Origin: Phreatobacter stygius
GTDB lineage: Bacteria; Pseudomonadota; Alphaproteobacteria; Rhizobiales; Phreatobacteraceae
Reading direction: 5' to 3'
Length of the DNA: 64,000 bases
Assembly (NCBI RefSeq): GCF_005144885.1
Contig: NZ_CP039690.1
Location: 3,423,001-3,487,000, forward strand
Shown: piece after piece, positions 48,224-57,263 of the stretch
Layout: every line of letters begins with the position of its first letter
Numbering within the stretch: position 1 is the first letter of the stretch
Made by a program: the position numbers and the translations under genes
The notes under the pieces: model-generated
Told to the model about the DNA's origin: nothing
The model's input: the letters and a program-made list of their open reading frames with translations, nothing else
Databases searched by the model: none

Positions 48224-49214
48224 TGACCTCGATATTGGTGGTGTAGCCGGACCGGGTGATGTGGTGGCGGCTCTGCTTGATGACGTATTTCCCCGCCCAT
48301 TTGCCGAAGGTCTGGCCGAGCGCAATGTTCTGGCCAGCGAGGAGGTACGGATTGCCGACGAAGACCAGATTGCCAGTCAGTTTCTTTAGGTTCTCGCGCT
48401 GAAGGCTCGACCTCGCCCGCTGACGCGCCTGGCCCTCGTTCTCGGACCGTTCGTCGATGCGCAGGGTATCGCCGTTGCGGACGGACTGGTCCTGAACCTC
48501 GACATTGATATGTCGCCGCTGGTTGCCTTCGTAATAGCTCGCGCGCGCGCGCGAATAGGTCCGATGCGATCCCTTCTTCAGGTCGGCCGTGATCAGGTTT
48601 GGATCGCTGACCTCGATCGTCAGCACGCTCGCCCGGCCATGCACCTCGTCGCGGCGCGAGAACACAAGCTGGTTGCCCTTGACCGTGAAATAGGCGCCAA
48701 ACTCCTCGGCCGAGCGGGAGAGGAATTCGAGATCCCGCTCGCGTCGCTGATCACGCCGTTCGAACTGGACGTCGGGCGGGTTGCCGACCACCGTCAGCCC
48801 ATGCTCGCTGGCGATCTTCTGGGCGATCTGGCGGAGCGACTGGTTTTCGTATCCGCGCGTGCGGCGAGTTCGAAGGGAGCGTGTGATCGGTGCCGAGACG
48901 CCGCGCATGGAGAACGTGTCGCCGCTCCGACTGATTTTGGCGCTGGGCTCGTCCAGCTCGAACGAGCCGGCCGGCACTAGCAGAGCCGGCTTGTAGCCGA
49001 TCCAGAGCTGTGCCTTGTCGCCGTGCTCTGGACACCAGGGGCCGCGCCACCAGCCGTCCTTGTCGTGGACCTCAACCTCAATCTCGTCGGCCTTGCCGTG
49101 GACGTGATCCGTGTAGGTGCAGGAGATGAGTTGCGGTGCCAGTTCCGACGAAACGTCGATGCCCTTGATCAACAGCTTGAACAGTGGCTCGGCAGGCTGC
49201 GGCAGAGGGATCAT
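48213..49214 (-). CDS. Late control protein D (P2 gpD-like baseplate hub)
   Basis: 333 residues. The N-terminal FKLLIKGIDVSSELAPQLISCTYTDHVHGKADEIEVEV and the middle LEFLSRSAEEFGAYFTVKGNQLVFSRRDE are conserved blocks of the phage late control D / gp27-like hub family. It forms the ring between tail tube and spike. It overlaps X by four bases and V by 11. Confidence 0.9.
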   Translation of the reverse strand: MIPLPQPAEPLFKLLIKGIDVSSELAPQLISCTYTDHVHGKADEIEVEVHDKDGWWRGPWCPEHGDKAQLWIGYKPALLVPAGSFELDEPSAKISRSGDTFSMRGVSAPITRSLRTRRTRGYENQSLRQIAQKIASEHGLTVVGNPPDVQFERRDQRRERDLEFLSRSAEEFGAYFTVKGNQLVFSRRDEVHGRASVLTIEVSDPNLITADLKKGSHRTYSRARASYYEGNQRRHINVEVQDQSVRNGDTLRIDERSENEGQARQRARSSLQRENLKKLTGNLVFVGNPYLLAGQNIALGQTFGKWAGKYVIKQSRHHITRSGYTTNIEVNGV

Positions 49215-49471
49215 GCGGCATCCCCGCGCTTCCAGGGCGGCAGAAGGTCCGTCGCGATCGGGTCGGGATCTAACACCGGGATCCGTAGCGCCTGGCCGTC
49301 CGGCAGCACAGTCGGGACCGGCGAAGCTACTCCGCCCGAGGTGGCGCCGACGAACAGGTGCTGGTTCTCGCGGATTATCGGGCCGAAGCGATTGGCATCG
49401 CCGTAGTAGCGATAGGCGAGATGGTCCCAGCGCTCGGCCGGGCCGGTGACATGCTCGATCCAGCCGGCCAT
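49211..49471 (-). CDS. Tail protein X (P2 gpX-like, LysM-like)
   Basis: 86 residues: ERWDHLAYRYYGDANRFGPIIRENQHL is the short LysM-like repeat of P2 gpX, a tail-completion/baseplate protein. Typical length. One base separates it from U upstream, and it overlaps D by four bases. Confidence 0.88.
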   Translation of the reverse strand: MAGWIEHVTGPAERWDHLAYRYYGDANRFGPIIRENQHLFVGATSGGVASPVPTVLPDGQALRIPVLDPDPIATDLLPPWKRGDAA

Positions 49472-49472
49472 G

Positions 49473-49955
49473 TCAGCGCCTCACAAGCGGGTTTAACGCC
49501 GAGGCGACCGTGGACGTCAGCGCGGTCGCCGCGCCTCGGGCGACCTGGCCGAGGAACGACAACAGGCTTGGCATCGGAACCTCCTTCATCTTGAGTGAGA
49601 TCCGAAACCGGACCGGCCGGCCGAATGGCGTCGTCTTGAGCGTCTGGACATCCATCTCTTCAATGATCCAGCGGATCCCGTCGAAGGCGCCGTCGCCGCC
49701 GACGAACGGCAGCGGCATGCGGGCGGCGAAGGCCATCTCCAGCCGGGCCAGCTCGGCCTGGGGCTCGCAGAACGTCTCGTCGAAGAAGAACTCGAGCGCC
49801 TTGGTGTCCAGTTCGTCGCCCATGTCCTGGACGACCGGTTTGCCGCGCGCGACCTTGTGCTCCGGCAACGTGGCCTTGGACGTTTCCTTGGCCGACGTCG
49901 GCCCGGTCCAAACGGCGTTGCCGATGCGGATGTCGCCGAGCAGGGCGAAGATCAT
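49473..49955 (-). CDS. Tail protein U (P2 gpU-like)
   Basis: 160 residues. MIFALLGDIRIGNAVWTGPTSAKET and VVQDMGDELDTKALEFFFDETFCEP match P2 gpU, the tail terminator/completion protein. The C-terminal LLSFLGQVARGAATALTSTVASALNPL is hydrophobic and alanine-rich. It follows directly behind the tape-measure gene. Confidence 0.87.
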   Translation of the reverse strand: MIFALLGDIRIGNAVWTGPTSAKETSKATLPEHKVARGKPVVQDMGDELDTKALEFFFDETFCEPQAELARLEMAFAARMPLPFVGGDGAFDGIRWIIEEMDVQTLKTTPFGRPVRFRISLKMKEVPMPSLLSFLGQVARGAATALTSTVASALNPLVRR

Positions 49956-49956
49956 G

Positions 49957-52900
49957 TCAATGCTCCGTGCGTTCGCGTCGCGACATCTCGGATCGGATCG
50001 CTTCGGCCAGCTCGTGGCCGATCGAGGGCAACGCGGCGCGGAGCTGCGCCACGAAGTCGGCCGAGGACGAGCCCGCGAAGTTCGGGCTCAGCGTCAGGCT
50101 GACCGAGATCGGACCGGTGGAACCGCCCGCTTGCGATTGCCCCGCCCGGCCGGCTTCGGCCGGCGCCTGCGCGAAGGTCGGCGCCGTCGAGCCGGCCATC
50201 GCTGGCGCGGCAACGGTGGCTGGGATCGCGGCGGCTAAGCCGGCGGCCATGGCGCGCGCAGCCATGATGGCACGCGGACTACCGGCATCGATCGCCCCCG
50301 CCAGGGTCTGGCCGAACTGGACGCGGTCGAGGTCGGAGAGCGGGCCGGTCTTGGCCGGCGAATGCGGCAGATGATCGCGGATCTGTTGCACGGTCTGACG
50401 CGCTGCTGCAACGGCCGAGCCGGCGCCCGCCCGGATGCCGGTGGCCAGCGTCTCCATCATGGCGACGCCGTGGGAATGGAAGTTGGCGGCCGACAAGGTG
50501 GAGCCCGCGGCCGTCACGGCGGCCTGCGCGGCGGTGGGGATGGCCTGGACCATGGCCTGTACCTCGGCCGCTTTGGCCCCAACGGTTGCGACGGAGGTCA
50601 GCGCCTGCTGCAGCGTCTGGGCGGCGGCGGTCGCCTCCTGAATGCCGGCCGTCGTCGCGGCCGTGGGATTGCCGGCCGGCGCGGCGCCGTTGACCGCCGC
50701 CTGGACGGATTGGGCCGCCGCCGCAGCTTCGCCGCCAGCGCCGGAGAACCAGGCGCGCCAGTTCGGCATTTTCGGGACGATGTCCGACCAGTTCCAGGCT
50801 GGGAGAACGTCGCGCCAGGAGAAGTTGAACCAGCTCCGCCAGTCGATCGTCGGGATGATGTTGGACCATTCGAAGCCGGGGATCAGCTCCAGCCAGCGGA
50901 TCGGCAGGATCCACGACGCCCAATTGAGGACCGTCATCAGGGTCGACCAGTTGAGCGGAGGCAGCGCGGCCCAGACCGTCGACGCTGCCGACGAGAGCGC
51001 GCCGGTCAGGCCCGACCAGGCGGAGACCGCCGCCCCCTTGGCCGCCTCGATCGCGCTGGAGACGATGCCGGTGAGGCCCGACCAGACGGATTGCAGACCG
51101 CTCATCGCCGCCTGAGCGATGGCGACCGGGGCGTTGACGAACACGTCGGTGAGACCCGCCTTGATGACCGCCCCGAGCTGCGCCAGCACACTGGAGATCC
51201 ATCCGACAACGCCCGACCAGGCCGATTGCAGACCTGAGAGCATGGAAGCCCATGCGCCGGCCAGCATCGGGCCGATGCGATCCCAGTTCCGGTAAATCAG
51301 GTAGGCGCCTGCCGCGATAGCCACGATGCCGGCGAGGATCCAGCCAACCGGGGTCGCCATGATCGCGGCGCCGAGCATCAAGAACCCGCGCGCGGCGAGC
51401 ATGAGCCCGCTCAGGACCCATGGACCGGCTGCCGCGATCATCCGAAATGCGGGCGTGATGCCGGTGAGCCAGCCGGCCAGGCGCAGGACCCACAGACCGA
51501 GCGCGGCGATCCTGCCGCCGAGCAGGGCGAGGGCTGCAGCCCAGCCGCCGGCGGCGGCAATGCCGCCGGCCATGCCGGACGCGAGGCCGGCGAACAATCC
51601 GATAACCAGACGAGCCGGCGCCAGAATGAACCACAGCACGCGGGCAATCGGCCCCAGTGCCCAAAGCAGCGTGAACAGTCCACGGCTCACCACCGCGGAG
51701 ACGACACCCAGCGCGGCCATCACGACAAGAAACGTCGTGACAGCAATCGCTGCGCTGCCGAGCGTTCTGGTCAATTCCGGATTGGCCTCGGCCCAACTCC
51801 TTATCGCCCAGACCAGTTCAATGACCTGCTGAGCCTTTGCAGCAGTGACCGGCGCAAAAATCTGGCCAATCGAAACGCCGAGCTCGGAAAAGGCCACGGT
51901 GACAGCTCGGACCTGCTCAACGCCCAAGCCAAGGCGGATGGCGAAATCTCGCACGACAGTATCTTGGGCGCCCAAGGCCTTCCGTCGAATTTCTTCGAAC
52001 TCGGCCCATTTCGCCATCAGCGCACCTATGGCGGCCTGCGCCTGGACATCGCCGAACACTTCCGGGATGCGACTGAGATCACCGTTCGTCAGTTTCCGCA
52101 TGTTCTCGACGATCGCATCGATCGGCCGTCCAGCCGCTTGGGCAGCCTGCATTACCGCCTTGATGTCGATGCCGATGGCCTCGAATGCCTTCACCGCTCG
52201 ATCGGACGTGATCTTGTTGATGACATCCCTGAGGCCAGCGGTGGTGGTCTCGGCATTCTTGGTCTGGCCTTGAATGACCTGGAGCGCCGCCGAAATATCG
52301 GCCACTGCACCAACGCCGGTTTGACCGAGCCTCGCGTAGAGCGACAGAAGCCGCGGCATATACTGAGCCATCTGACGCAGCTCGAATTGTCCGTCCTTGC
52401 CGGACTGCGTCATTATGTCGAGCGCCTTCTGGATATCGGCCGGCGCGACCTTCGCATTGTTGATCAACGTGACGACCGTGTCGGAGAGATCCGCGATCGA
52501 GGCCTTCGTTGCCAAGGCCGCCCGCGCGATGGCGGGAAGCGTTTCTTCGGCCATGCGAACGTCGAGCGCACCCGACACCATGACATCCATGGCCTTGAGC
52601 AAGTCGACGGAACTCATATTCAGGCCGCGAGCCTGAGCTCGGATCCTGGCGCCAAGTTGCTGAAGTCTGCTGCCGGCGAGCTCGGCCTTCAGACCCACGT
52701 CCGTCAACACATCCTCGTATGTGTTGAACTGCGATACCGCCTTGGCGATCGGCGCGGCGACGGCAGCGGCCGTCCCGGCGGCGCCTATGAGATTGCTCTG
52801 TGCTTCGGCTTGGCGCTGACCGGCGCGCTCGCGGCCGCGGGCGATGGCCTCCTGGACGGGCGCGCTGTTGTAATTCTGGGCGATTTGGCCAAGCCGACCA

Positions 52901-53373
52901 GGAGCCGCCGCGCGAGGTGGGCTTGTCGGGGGCGGTGCAGCGGGAATGGACGACGTGGGCCGGAACCCGCCCATCATGTTGCGCTGTCGCGCGACCGAGC
53001 GACTGGCCGCCGTCACGGCCTCTGCCTGGGCTTGCACCTCGGCGGTGGCTCGGCGCGTGGCGGTCGCCTGGGCTGATGTCGCGGAGCTGGTGCGCTCGAT
53101 CGCGCGGGAGGCGCTGGTCTGGGCGGCGGCCTGGACATTGGCCTGGACTGTGGCGTCGCGCGAGGCGGCGAGGCCTTCCACGGTCGCCGCCGTGGTGCGG
53201 TCGACCGCCCGTTCGATGACGCGCTGGCTCGCCCGCTGCGCTTTGGCTGTGCGTGCGGCATCGCGGGTCGCGGCGGCCTGGTCGGCGGAGGATGCGCCGC
53301 GGGCGGCGGCGCGCACGTTGTTGATGACGCGCGTCGCCTTGTCGATCGCCTCCAGGATCAGCTCGACGCGCAC
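49957..53373 (-). CDS. Phage tail tape measure protein
   Basis: 1138 residues from a GTG start with AGAGG upstream. The Ala-rich coiled N-terminus (to about 200) is followed by the TP901-like core (ISQFNTYEDVLTDVGLKAELAG-type segment, SVDLLKAMDVMVSGALDVRMAEETL), several long hydrophobic stretches (about 500-700), a tryptophan-rich repeat zone (NWSTLMTVLNWASW, IDWRSWFNFSWRDVLPAWNWSD) and a C-terminal domain with GLMMETLATGI-like ends. Its length sets tail length and it may form a channel on DNA entry. It starts 16 bp behind the chaperone extension. Confidence 0.93.
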   Translation of the reverse strand: MRVELILEAIDKATRVINNVRAAARGASSADQAAATRDAARTAKAQRASQRVIERAVDRTTAATVEGLAASRDATVQANVQAAAQTSASRAIERTSSATSAQATATRRATAEVQAQAEAVTAASRSVARQRNMMGGFRPTSSIPAAPPPTSPPRAAAPGRLGQIAQNYNSAPVQEAIARGRERAGQRQAEAQSNLIGAAGTAAAVAAPIAKAVSQFNTYEDVLTDVGLKAELAGSRLQQLGARIRAQARGLNMSSVDLLKAMDVMVSGALDVRMAEETLPAIARAALATKASIADLSDTVVTLINNAKVAPADIQKALDIMTQSGKDGQFELRQMAQYMPRLLSLYARLGQTGVGAVADISAALQVIQGQTKNAETTTAGLRDVINKITSDRAVKAFEAIGIDIKAVMQAAQAAGRPIDAIVENMRKLTNGDLSRIPEVFGDVQAQAAIGALMAKWAEFEEIRRKALGAQDTVVRDFAIRLGLGVEQVRAVTVAFSELGVSIGQIFAPVTAAKAQQVIELVWAIRSWAEANPELTRTLGSAAIAVTTFLVVMAALGVVSAVVSRGLFTLLWALGPIARVLWFILAPARLVIGLFAGLASGMAGGIAAAGGWAAALALLGGRIAALGLWVLRLAGWLTGITPAFRMIAAAGPWVLSGLMLAARGFLMLGAAIMATPVGWILAGIVAIAAGAYLIYRNWDRIGPMLAGAWASMLSGLQSAWSGVVGWISSVLAQLGAVIKAGLTDVFVNAPVAIAQAAMSGLQSVWSGLTGIVSSAIEAAKGAAVSAWSGLTGALSSAASTVWAALPPLNWSTLMTVLNWASWILPIRWLELIPGFEWSNIIPTIDWRSWFNFSWRDVLPAWNWSDIVPKMPNWRAWFSGAGGEAAAAAQSVQAAVNGAAPAGNPTAATTAGIQEATAAAQTLQQALTSVATVGAKAAEVQAMVQAIPTAAQAAVTAAGSTLSAANFHSHGVAMMETLATGIRAGAGSAVAAARQTVQQIRDHLPHSPAKTGPLSDLDRVQFGQTLAGAIDAGSPRAIMAARAMAAGLAAAIPATVAAPAMAGSTAPTFAQAPAEAGRAGQSQAGGSTGPISVSLTLSPNFAGSSSADFVAQLRAALPSIGHELAEAIRSEMSRRERTEH

Positions 53374-53388
53374 TTGAGACCTCTGCCG

Positions 53389-53553
53389 CTATCGGGGAGG
53401 CTTCGAGGCAGCCGCCCGTTCCTTCCAGGCCTTCTCTTGCTCACCGAACCAGAACATGAAGGTGCGTGCGGGCATGGCCATCAGCTCGCCGTAAGCCCAG
53501 CCGTCATTGACCATGGCGATGACGGCGCCAGGGCTCGGCCAGGCGGTCAGTTC
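53389..53553 (-). CDS. Tail assembly chaperone -1 frame extension (E' of E+E')
   Basis: About 54 codons in the -1 frame relative to the chaperone: after the slippery site it reads ELTAWPSPGAVIAMVNDGWAYG and ends FWFGEQEKAWKERAAASKPPR. It has no credible start of its own, so it is expected as the C-terminal part of a fusion (about 156 residues) made by ribosomal slippage, as in P2 E+E'. Confidence 0.75.
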   Translation of the reverse strand, partial: ELTAWPSPGAVIAMVNDGWAYGELMAMPARTFMFWFGEQEKAWKERAAASKPPR

Positions 53554-53858
53554 AAAGGGCCGACGTCACCGTCCTCATCACCGTCCTCGTCATCGCCGAG
53601 GAGCACGCCGGTGAGTTGAAGATAGTCCTTGCCCCGAACTCTCTCGCGGATTTCGCCCATCGTGAGCCTCTTGCCGTCGAAGGTTGCGACCTGCTGAGCG
53701 AGGTAGAGAGCGAACATTCCGGAGTTCTTTGCCGCCGCCTTCTGGGCGGCAATGACGGCCTCGGTCGGAAAGTCCTGATCGTAGATCATGACGATCTTCG
53801 AACGCTTGAGGGTGACGGTCTTCGGCGCGCGCATGGGCTGTTCGGTCTTGTCGGCCAT
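53547..53858 (-). CDS. Tail assembly chaperone (gpE-like)
   Basis: 103 residues: VTLKRSKIVMIYDQDFPTEAVIAAQKAAAKNSGMFALYLAQQVATFDGKRLTMGEIRER and an acidic tail ending DVGPLN. Length, position between tube and tape-measure genes, and a slippery heptamer three codons before the stop identify it as the E-type chaperone that coats the tape measure during tail assembly. The ATG at 53858 is preceded by GGAGACCTC. Confidence 0.83.
   Translation of the reverse strand: MADKTEQPMRAPKTVTLKRSKIVMIYDQDFPTEAVIAAQKAAAKNSGMFALYLAQQVATFDGKRLTMGEIRERVRGKDYLQLTGVLLGDDEDGDEDGDVGPLN
53553..53559 (-). promoter_or_regulatory. -1 ribosomal frameshift site
   Basis: On the minus strand the heptamer C CCT TTG fits X XXY YYZ in the chaperone frame, one codon before its last codon and the TGA stop. 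A -1 slip enters the open frame that ends at 53389. The conserved phage tail-chaperone frameshift is the known precedent. Confidence 0.8.
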
Positions 53859-53908
53859 GAGGTCTCCAGGTGGGTGCAACTGTGGGGAGTAGCGTCTGCC
53901 AGTCGTCG

Positions 53909-54430
53909 TCAGTAGGCCGGCCAGACGTCGGCGCCGTTGACGCGGTTGATGTTCTCGAACGGCGCGTATTCGCGGATGAACTGGTCGGTTTCCGTCGATT
54001 TGACGACCAGACGGATCACCGAGCACTCAAGTTCACGACCGATGGCATCGTCGCCCATCTTGAACGCGTCCATGGCCTCTTCCGCAAAGAGCAGGTGCGT
54101 CGTGGTGATGATGCGATAGCCGTCGGCCGCGACCAGGCCGCCCTGGTCGAAGATGTCGACGAACTTCTCGAACTGGAATGGGACGGCGCGGTTGGGCAGC
54201 GCCGTCTTCATCATCATCTCCGTTTCGAGCCAGGAGAACTTGATCTTGGCGTCGATCGGCTCCATGGCCCGGCCGGGCAGCTTGACCTTGCCGACCATGC
54301 CGAGCGCCTCGTGGGTGACGCGCTCGTAGCCGACCTTGTCCAGTTCGAATTCCTTGATCCGGCCGACCAGCCGATTGCCTTCGACATAGACATCGGCATT
54401 GGTGGTCTGACCGATCTTGATCTCGCGCAT
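53909..54430 (-). CDS. Major tail tube protein (P2 FII-like)
   Basis: 173 residues. GNRLVGRIKEFELDKVGYERVTHEALGMVGKVKLPGRAMEPIDAKIKFSWLETEMM and the later LVVKSTETDQFIREYAPFENINRVNG fit the P2 FII tube family. It stacks in hexameric rings inside the sheath. It follows the sheath gene after 19 bp. Confidence 0.9.
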   Translation of the reverse strand: MREIKIGQTTNADVYVEGNRLVGRIKEFELDKVGYERVTHEALGMVGKVKLPGRAMEPIDAKIKFSWLETEMMMKTALPNRAVPFQFEKFVDIFDQGGLVAADGYRIITTTHLLFAEEAMDAFKMGDDAIGRELECSVIRLVVKSTETDQFIREYAPFENINRVNGADVWPAY

Positions 54431-54449
54431 GGCGGTGTCCCCTCAGGCG

Positions 54450-55760
54450 TCAGGAGGTGGCGCCGCCGAGCCCGAGGGCTGAGCGGACAAGGGAGAGGTC
54501 GATGTAGTTCTCGACCGTGATGCGGTGCTGGATGCCGACCGGCGCACCGTCGATCCGGTACCAGAAGCGGCCCTCGCCGAGGATTTCCTCGGCGGTGTTC
54601 TTCGACCGATCGAAGCGGAACCGGCCGCCATAAAGCCAACCGTCCCGTTCCTTGCGGTTGAGGTACTGCTGGATCTGGTCTTCGATGTACTCGATGCGCT
54701 GCGGGGTGCCGCGTCGATCGACGTGCGGCATGAGGTAGAACAAGATCGCCTCATGGAGCACGTCGTACATGGCGCGCACGTGCAGCCAGCGGGTGACCTG
54801 GCCCTGGCCGGTCGCACCTTGGGTCGAGGCGTGCGCGCCCCAGGTCACGATGCCGGAGCCGAACTGGCCCATATTGGCGGTGGCGATGCCAACCTCGTTG
54901 AGGAAGTTCGTGTCCGAGGAATAATCGCCGGGGAAGAACGCGAGCGGGATCTCGGTGCCGGAGACGTCGGGCATCGCCCGGTTGGACGGCGAGGCGGCCG
55001 GGCCGCCGTCGTTGTCGCCCTCCTCGCGGTTCACGACCTCGTTCCACACCCCCGCGAAATGCTGACTGAGCGGCTGCAGCGACTGATCGGCGGTGACGGC
55101 GTCGAGCGCCTTGACGTGCGGCGCGCAGTAGACCAGCCGATCGTCGCTCGCCTGGTAGTCCTGGGCGACACCGCGCTTGGCCACGATGCCTTGCTTGGTG
55201 AGGCCCGGCGGCAGATCGGCGATGGCATGCGCCTTGATCTTGTTCGCCACCGCCAGCATCTTCTGGCGGACGCCGAGCGTGGTCGAAAACCCGGGAGCAA
55301 TGAGCCGGCGCGCGAAGTAGCCGAACTTCCCGTAGGTGTACATGGCGGCTTCCAGGCCCTTCGGCACGCCGGCAACCGTCAACTCGCCGATGATGTCGGC
55401 CGGCAGAACCTTGGTCGGATCGGGCGCCGCGGCTTCCTTGTGCACGTCCGGGTCGAAGACGTTGCGCACGATGATCGTGCCGACACCTTGGCCGCGATCC
55501 TTGTTGAAGATCGCATGCAACGCCGAGGGAATGGTATAGCCGGCGCCGGCCGAGAAGGCGCCGAAGGCAGCGACGGCGTCTTCCTTCTTGCGGACGATGA
55601 TGTCCGTATTGATGTAGCCGGCGCGGGCCTCGGGGGTTGCGTGCGGCACATGGACCGGCGCGGTGCCGATCAGATAGAGGGTCGCGGCCTTGACGTCGCG
55701 GACGACGGTGCCGGCCTCGAAGCGCTCGATGACTTCGGGGCCATGGTGATACTCAGCCAT
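54450..55760 (-). CDS. Tail sheath protein (P2 FI-like)
   Basis: 436 residues. The N-terminal YHHGPEVIERFEAGTVVRDVKAATLYLIGTAP, the middle FAGVWNEVVNREEGDN-to-GIVTWGAHAS section and the C-terminal GGRFRFDRSKNTAEEILGEGRFWYRIDGAPVGIQHRI are characteristic of FI sheath proteins. Contraction drives the tube into the host. It overlaps the preceding small gene by 8 bp. Confidence 0.92.
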   Translation of the reverse strand: MAEYHHGPEVIERFEAGTVVRDVKAATLYLIGTAPVHVPHATPEARAGYINTDIIVRKKEDAVAAFGAFSAGAGYTIPSALHAIFNKDRGQGVGTIIVRNVFDPDVHKEAAAPDPTKVLPADIIGELTVAGVPKGLEAAMYTYGKFGYFARRLIAPGFSTTLGVRQKMLAVANKIKAHAIADLPPGLTKQGIVAKRGVAQDYQASDDRLVYCAPHVKALDAVTADQSLQPLSQHFAGVWNEVVNREEGDNDGGPAASPSNRAMPDVSGTEIPLAFFPGDYSSDTNFLNEVGIATANMGQFGSGIVTWGAHASTQGATGQGQVTRWLHVRAMYDVLHEAILFYLMPHVDRRGTPQRIEYIEDQIQQYLNRKERDGWLYGGRFRFDRSKNTAEEILGEGRFWYRIDGAPVGIQHRITVENYIDLSLVRSALGLGGATS

Positions 55761-56037
55761 CGGTGGGCTCCTGCTTCGAGGTTTTGGGGGTGCGACGGGG
55801 GCTGGGTTCCTCCGACGCCTCGGCCGGCACGGCGATCGGCTGCGGCGCGGTCTCGACCAGCAGCTTGAACGCCACCAGCGACTGGACCTGGAACAGGTCG
55901 TCGGGCAGAGGTGTCGGGATCACCCCACCGGCCACCAGGTGCCCGGAGAACAGGGGCGCGACACCCTCGGCGATCTCGGCCGGCCAGATGTCGAGGGTGG
56001 TCGGCGGGCCGTGCCAGACATAGGATTTCAGCGCCAT
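55753..56037 (-). CDS. Small phage protein at the Mu gp38 position
   Basis: 94 residues, no family recognised with certainty. It starts MALKSYVWHGPPTTLDIWP, has the core VAPLFSGHLVAGGVIPTPLPDDLFQVQSLVAF, and ends in a charged Pro/Glu/Lys tail. It lies between gp37 and the sheath gene, where Mu carries a small gene of unknown function (gp38). The tail is probably disordered. Confidence 0.7.
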   Translation of the reverse strand: MALKSYVWHGPPTTLDIWPAEIAEGVAPLFSGHLVAGGVIPTPLPDDLFQVQSLVAFKLLVETAPQPIAVPAEASEEPSPRRTPKTSKQEPTDG

Positions 56038-56045
56038 GAATGACC

Positions 56046-56561
56046 TCAGCGGCGTTCGAAGGTGCGCGGCATCGCCACGCCTGATTTGACGGGGACCGCC
56101 GGGAGCTGCCCGGCGAAGGCGAACTGGTACTGGTAGACACCGTCCCGCGCGCTATCGAGATGGCACTTGACCGGCCGCATCCCGGTCGAACCGGCGAGGC
56201 TGACGCCATGCAGCGAGGTGCGTATGTCGCGCAGGAGGCCATAGGCACCGTTGGCACCGCGCAGCGACCGGACGAGCAGGACGACGGTGAGGCGCAGCTC
56301 CTCAGCCATCCCCTGCTCGCCGCGCAGGCCGGCACGGTCGAAGTCCGAACCCTCATAGATGACCAGGGCGGCGGCCTCGTAGCCCTCGAAATCGTAATCG
56401 TCGGGCTTGGCCGGGAAATCCTCGATCTGGACGCGCGGCGGCAGCCGCTCCTTCAGGCGGGCAACGGCGGCTTCGCAGATGCCGTCGATCGGGCTCGACG
56501 GATCCAAGACGACGGATCCGGTGCCGGCAGGATGATCGGGCGGCACAAGGGTGTCCGTCAT
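56046..56561 (-). CDS. Mu gp37-like protein (DUF1834)
   Basis: 171 residues. Core: GICEAAVARLKERLPPRVQIEDFPAKPDDYDFEGYEAAALVIYEGSDF, then LRLTVVLLVRSLRGANGAYGLLRDIRTSLHG. This is the pattern of Mu gp37 (DUF1834), probably a head-tail connector or tail terminator. It overlaps gp36 by four bases. Confidence 0.82.
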   Translation of the reverse strand: MTDTLVPPDHPAGTGSVVLDPSSPIDGICEAAVARLKERLPPRVQIEDFPAKPDDYDFEGYEAAALVIYEGSDFDRAGLRGEQGMAEELRLTVVLLVRSLRGANGAYGLLRDIRTSLHGVSLAGSTGMRPVKCHLDSARDGVYQYQFAFAGQLPAVPVKSGVAMPRTFERR

Positions 56562-57019
56562 GGCCGGAACCCCGCGAGCAGGCCGGGCGTCCTGGCATCC
56601 GGCATTCGGCCGGTGACGCGCAACTGATTGGCCGCGTCCGCCGCGCCGGTGACCGCCGCGGTGGCGGGATCGAGATCGAGCGTGAGCTTGCCGGCGGCGA
56701 TGTCGCGGAGCGTCCGGATCGCCTCGTCATAGCGCTTCTGAACGGTCTCGTTCATGGCGGTCTGCTGGCCACCGCGACCGCGCAGGCGCCAGCGGGCGAT
56801 GTCGGCGGCATAGCCCTGCAGCATGGGCGTGCCACCCGGCACGACGGCCGGCCAGCGGGAGCGGACATAGCCCTGCACCATCGTGACGGCGTGGGTGATG
56901 GCCTCCTCGACCTTCGGACGATCGAGCGAGCGCATGTCGCGCGGGCCGGTGCCGGCGAGCTGGAGCATTTCCTCCTCGCCGAACGTCGCCACCATGTCCT
57001 CGACCGTCAGAAACATCAT
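56558..57019 (-). CDS. Mu gp36-like protein (DUF1320)
   Basis: 153 residues. It starts MMFLTVEDMVATFGEEEMLQL and includes VEEAITHAVTMVQGYVRSRWP and YAADIARWRLRGRGGQQTAMNETVQKRYDEAIRTLRDIAAGKLTLDL, the DUF1320 connector-like helical pattern. A GAGG site suits the second ATG (57016) slightly better than the first. A 244-bp gap separates it from the preceding gene. Confidence 0.87.
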   Translation of the reverse strand: MMFLTVEDMVATFGEEEMLQLAGTGPRDMRSLDRPKVEEAITHAVTMVQGYVRSRWPAVVPGGTPMLQGYAADIARWRLRGRGGQQTAMNETVQKRYDEAIRTLRDIAAGKLTLDLDPATAAVTGAADAANQLRVTGRMPDARTPGLLAGFRP

Positions 57020-57263
57020 GCCCTCGCTGCGTCGTCTGACGCTGAAATGGTTGCCGGTCTCTCCCGGCTGTCACGGCATCTGCCTTCCGTCCTCGGCGTG
57101 CTTCAGGTCCTCGGGCCGAGAAGCGCGCAATGCGCTGTCACAGGCCGTCGACCGCTTGCACCACATGTGGCGCTTGCGCGCCGAATGGTTCCCGGTGAGA
57201 CAAGGGCGACGCGATACCGATCTGTCCTTGCGTCCCTGCCGCCGGGCCGGCTCGAAGCCGGCG

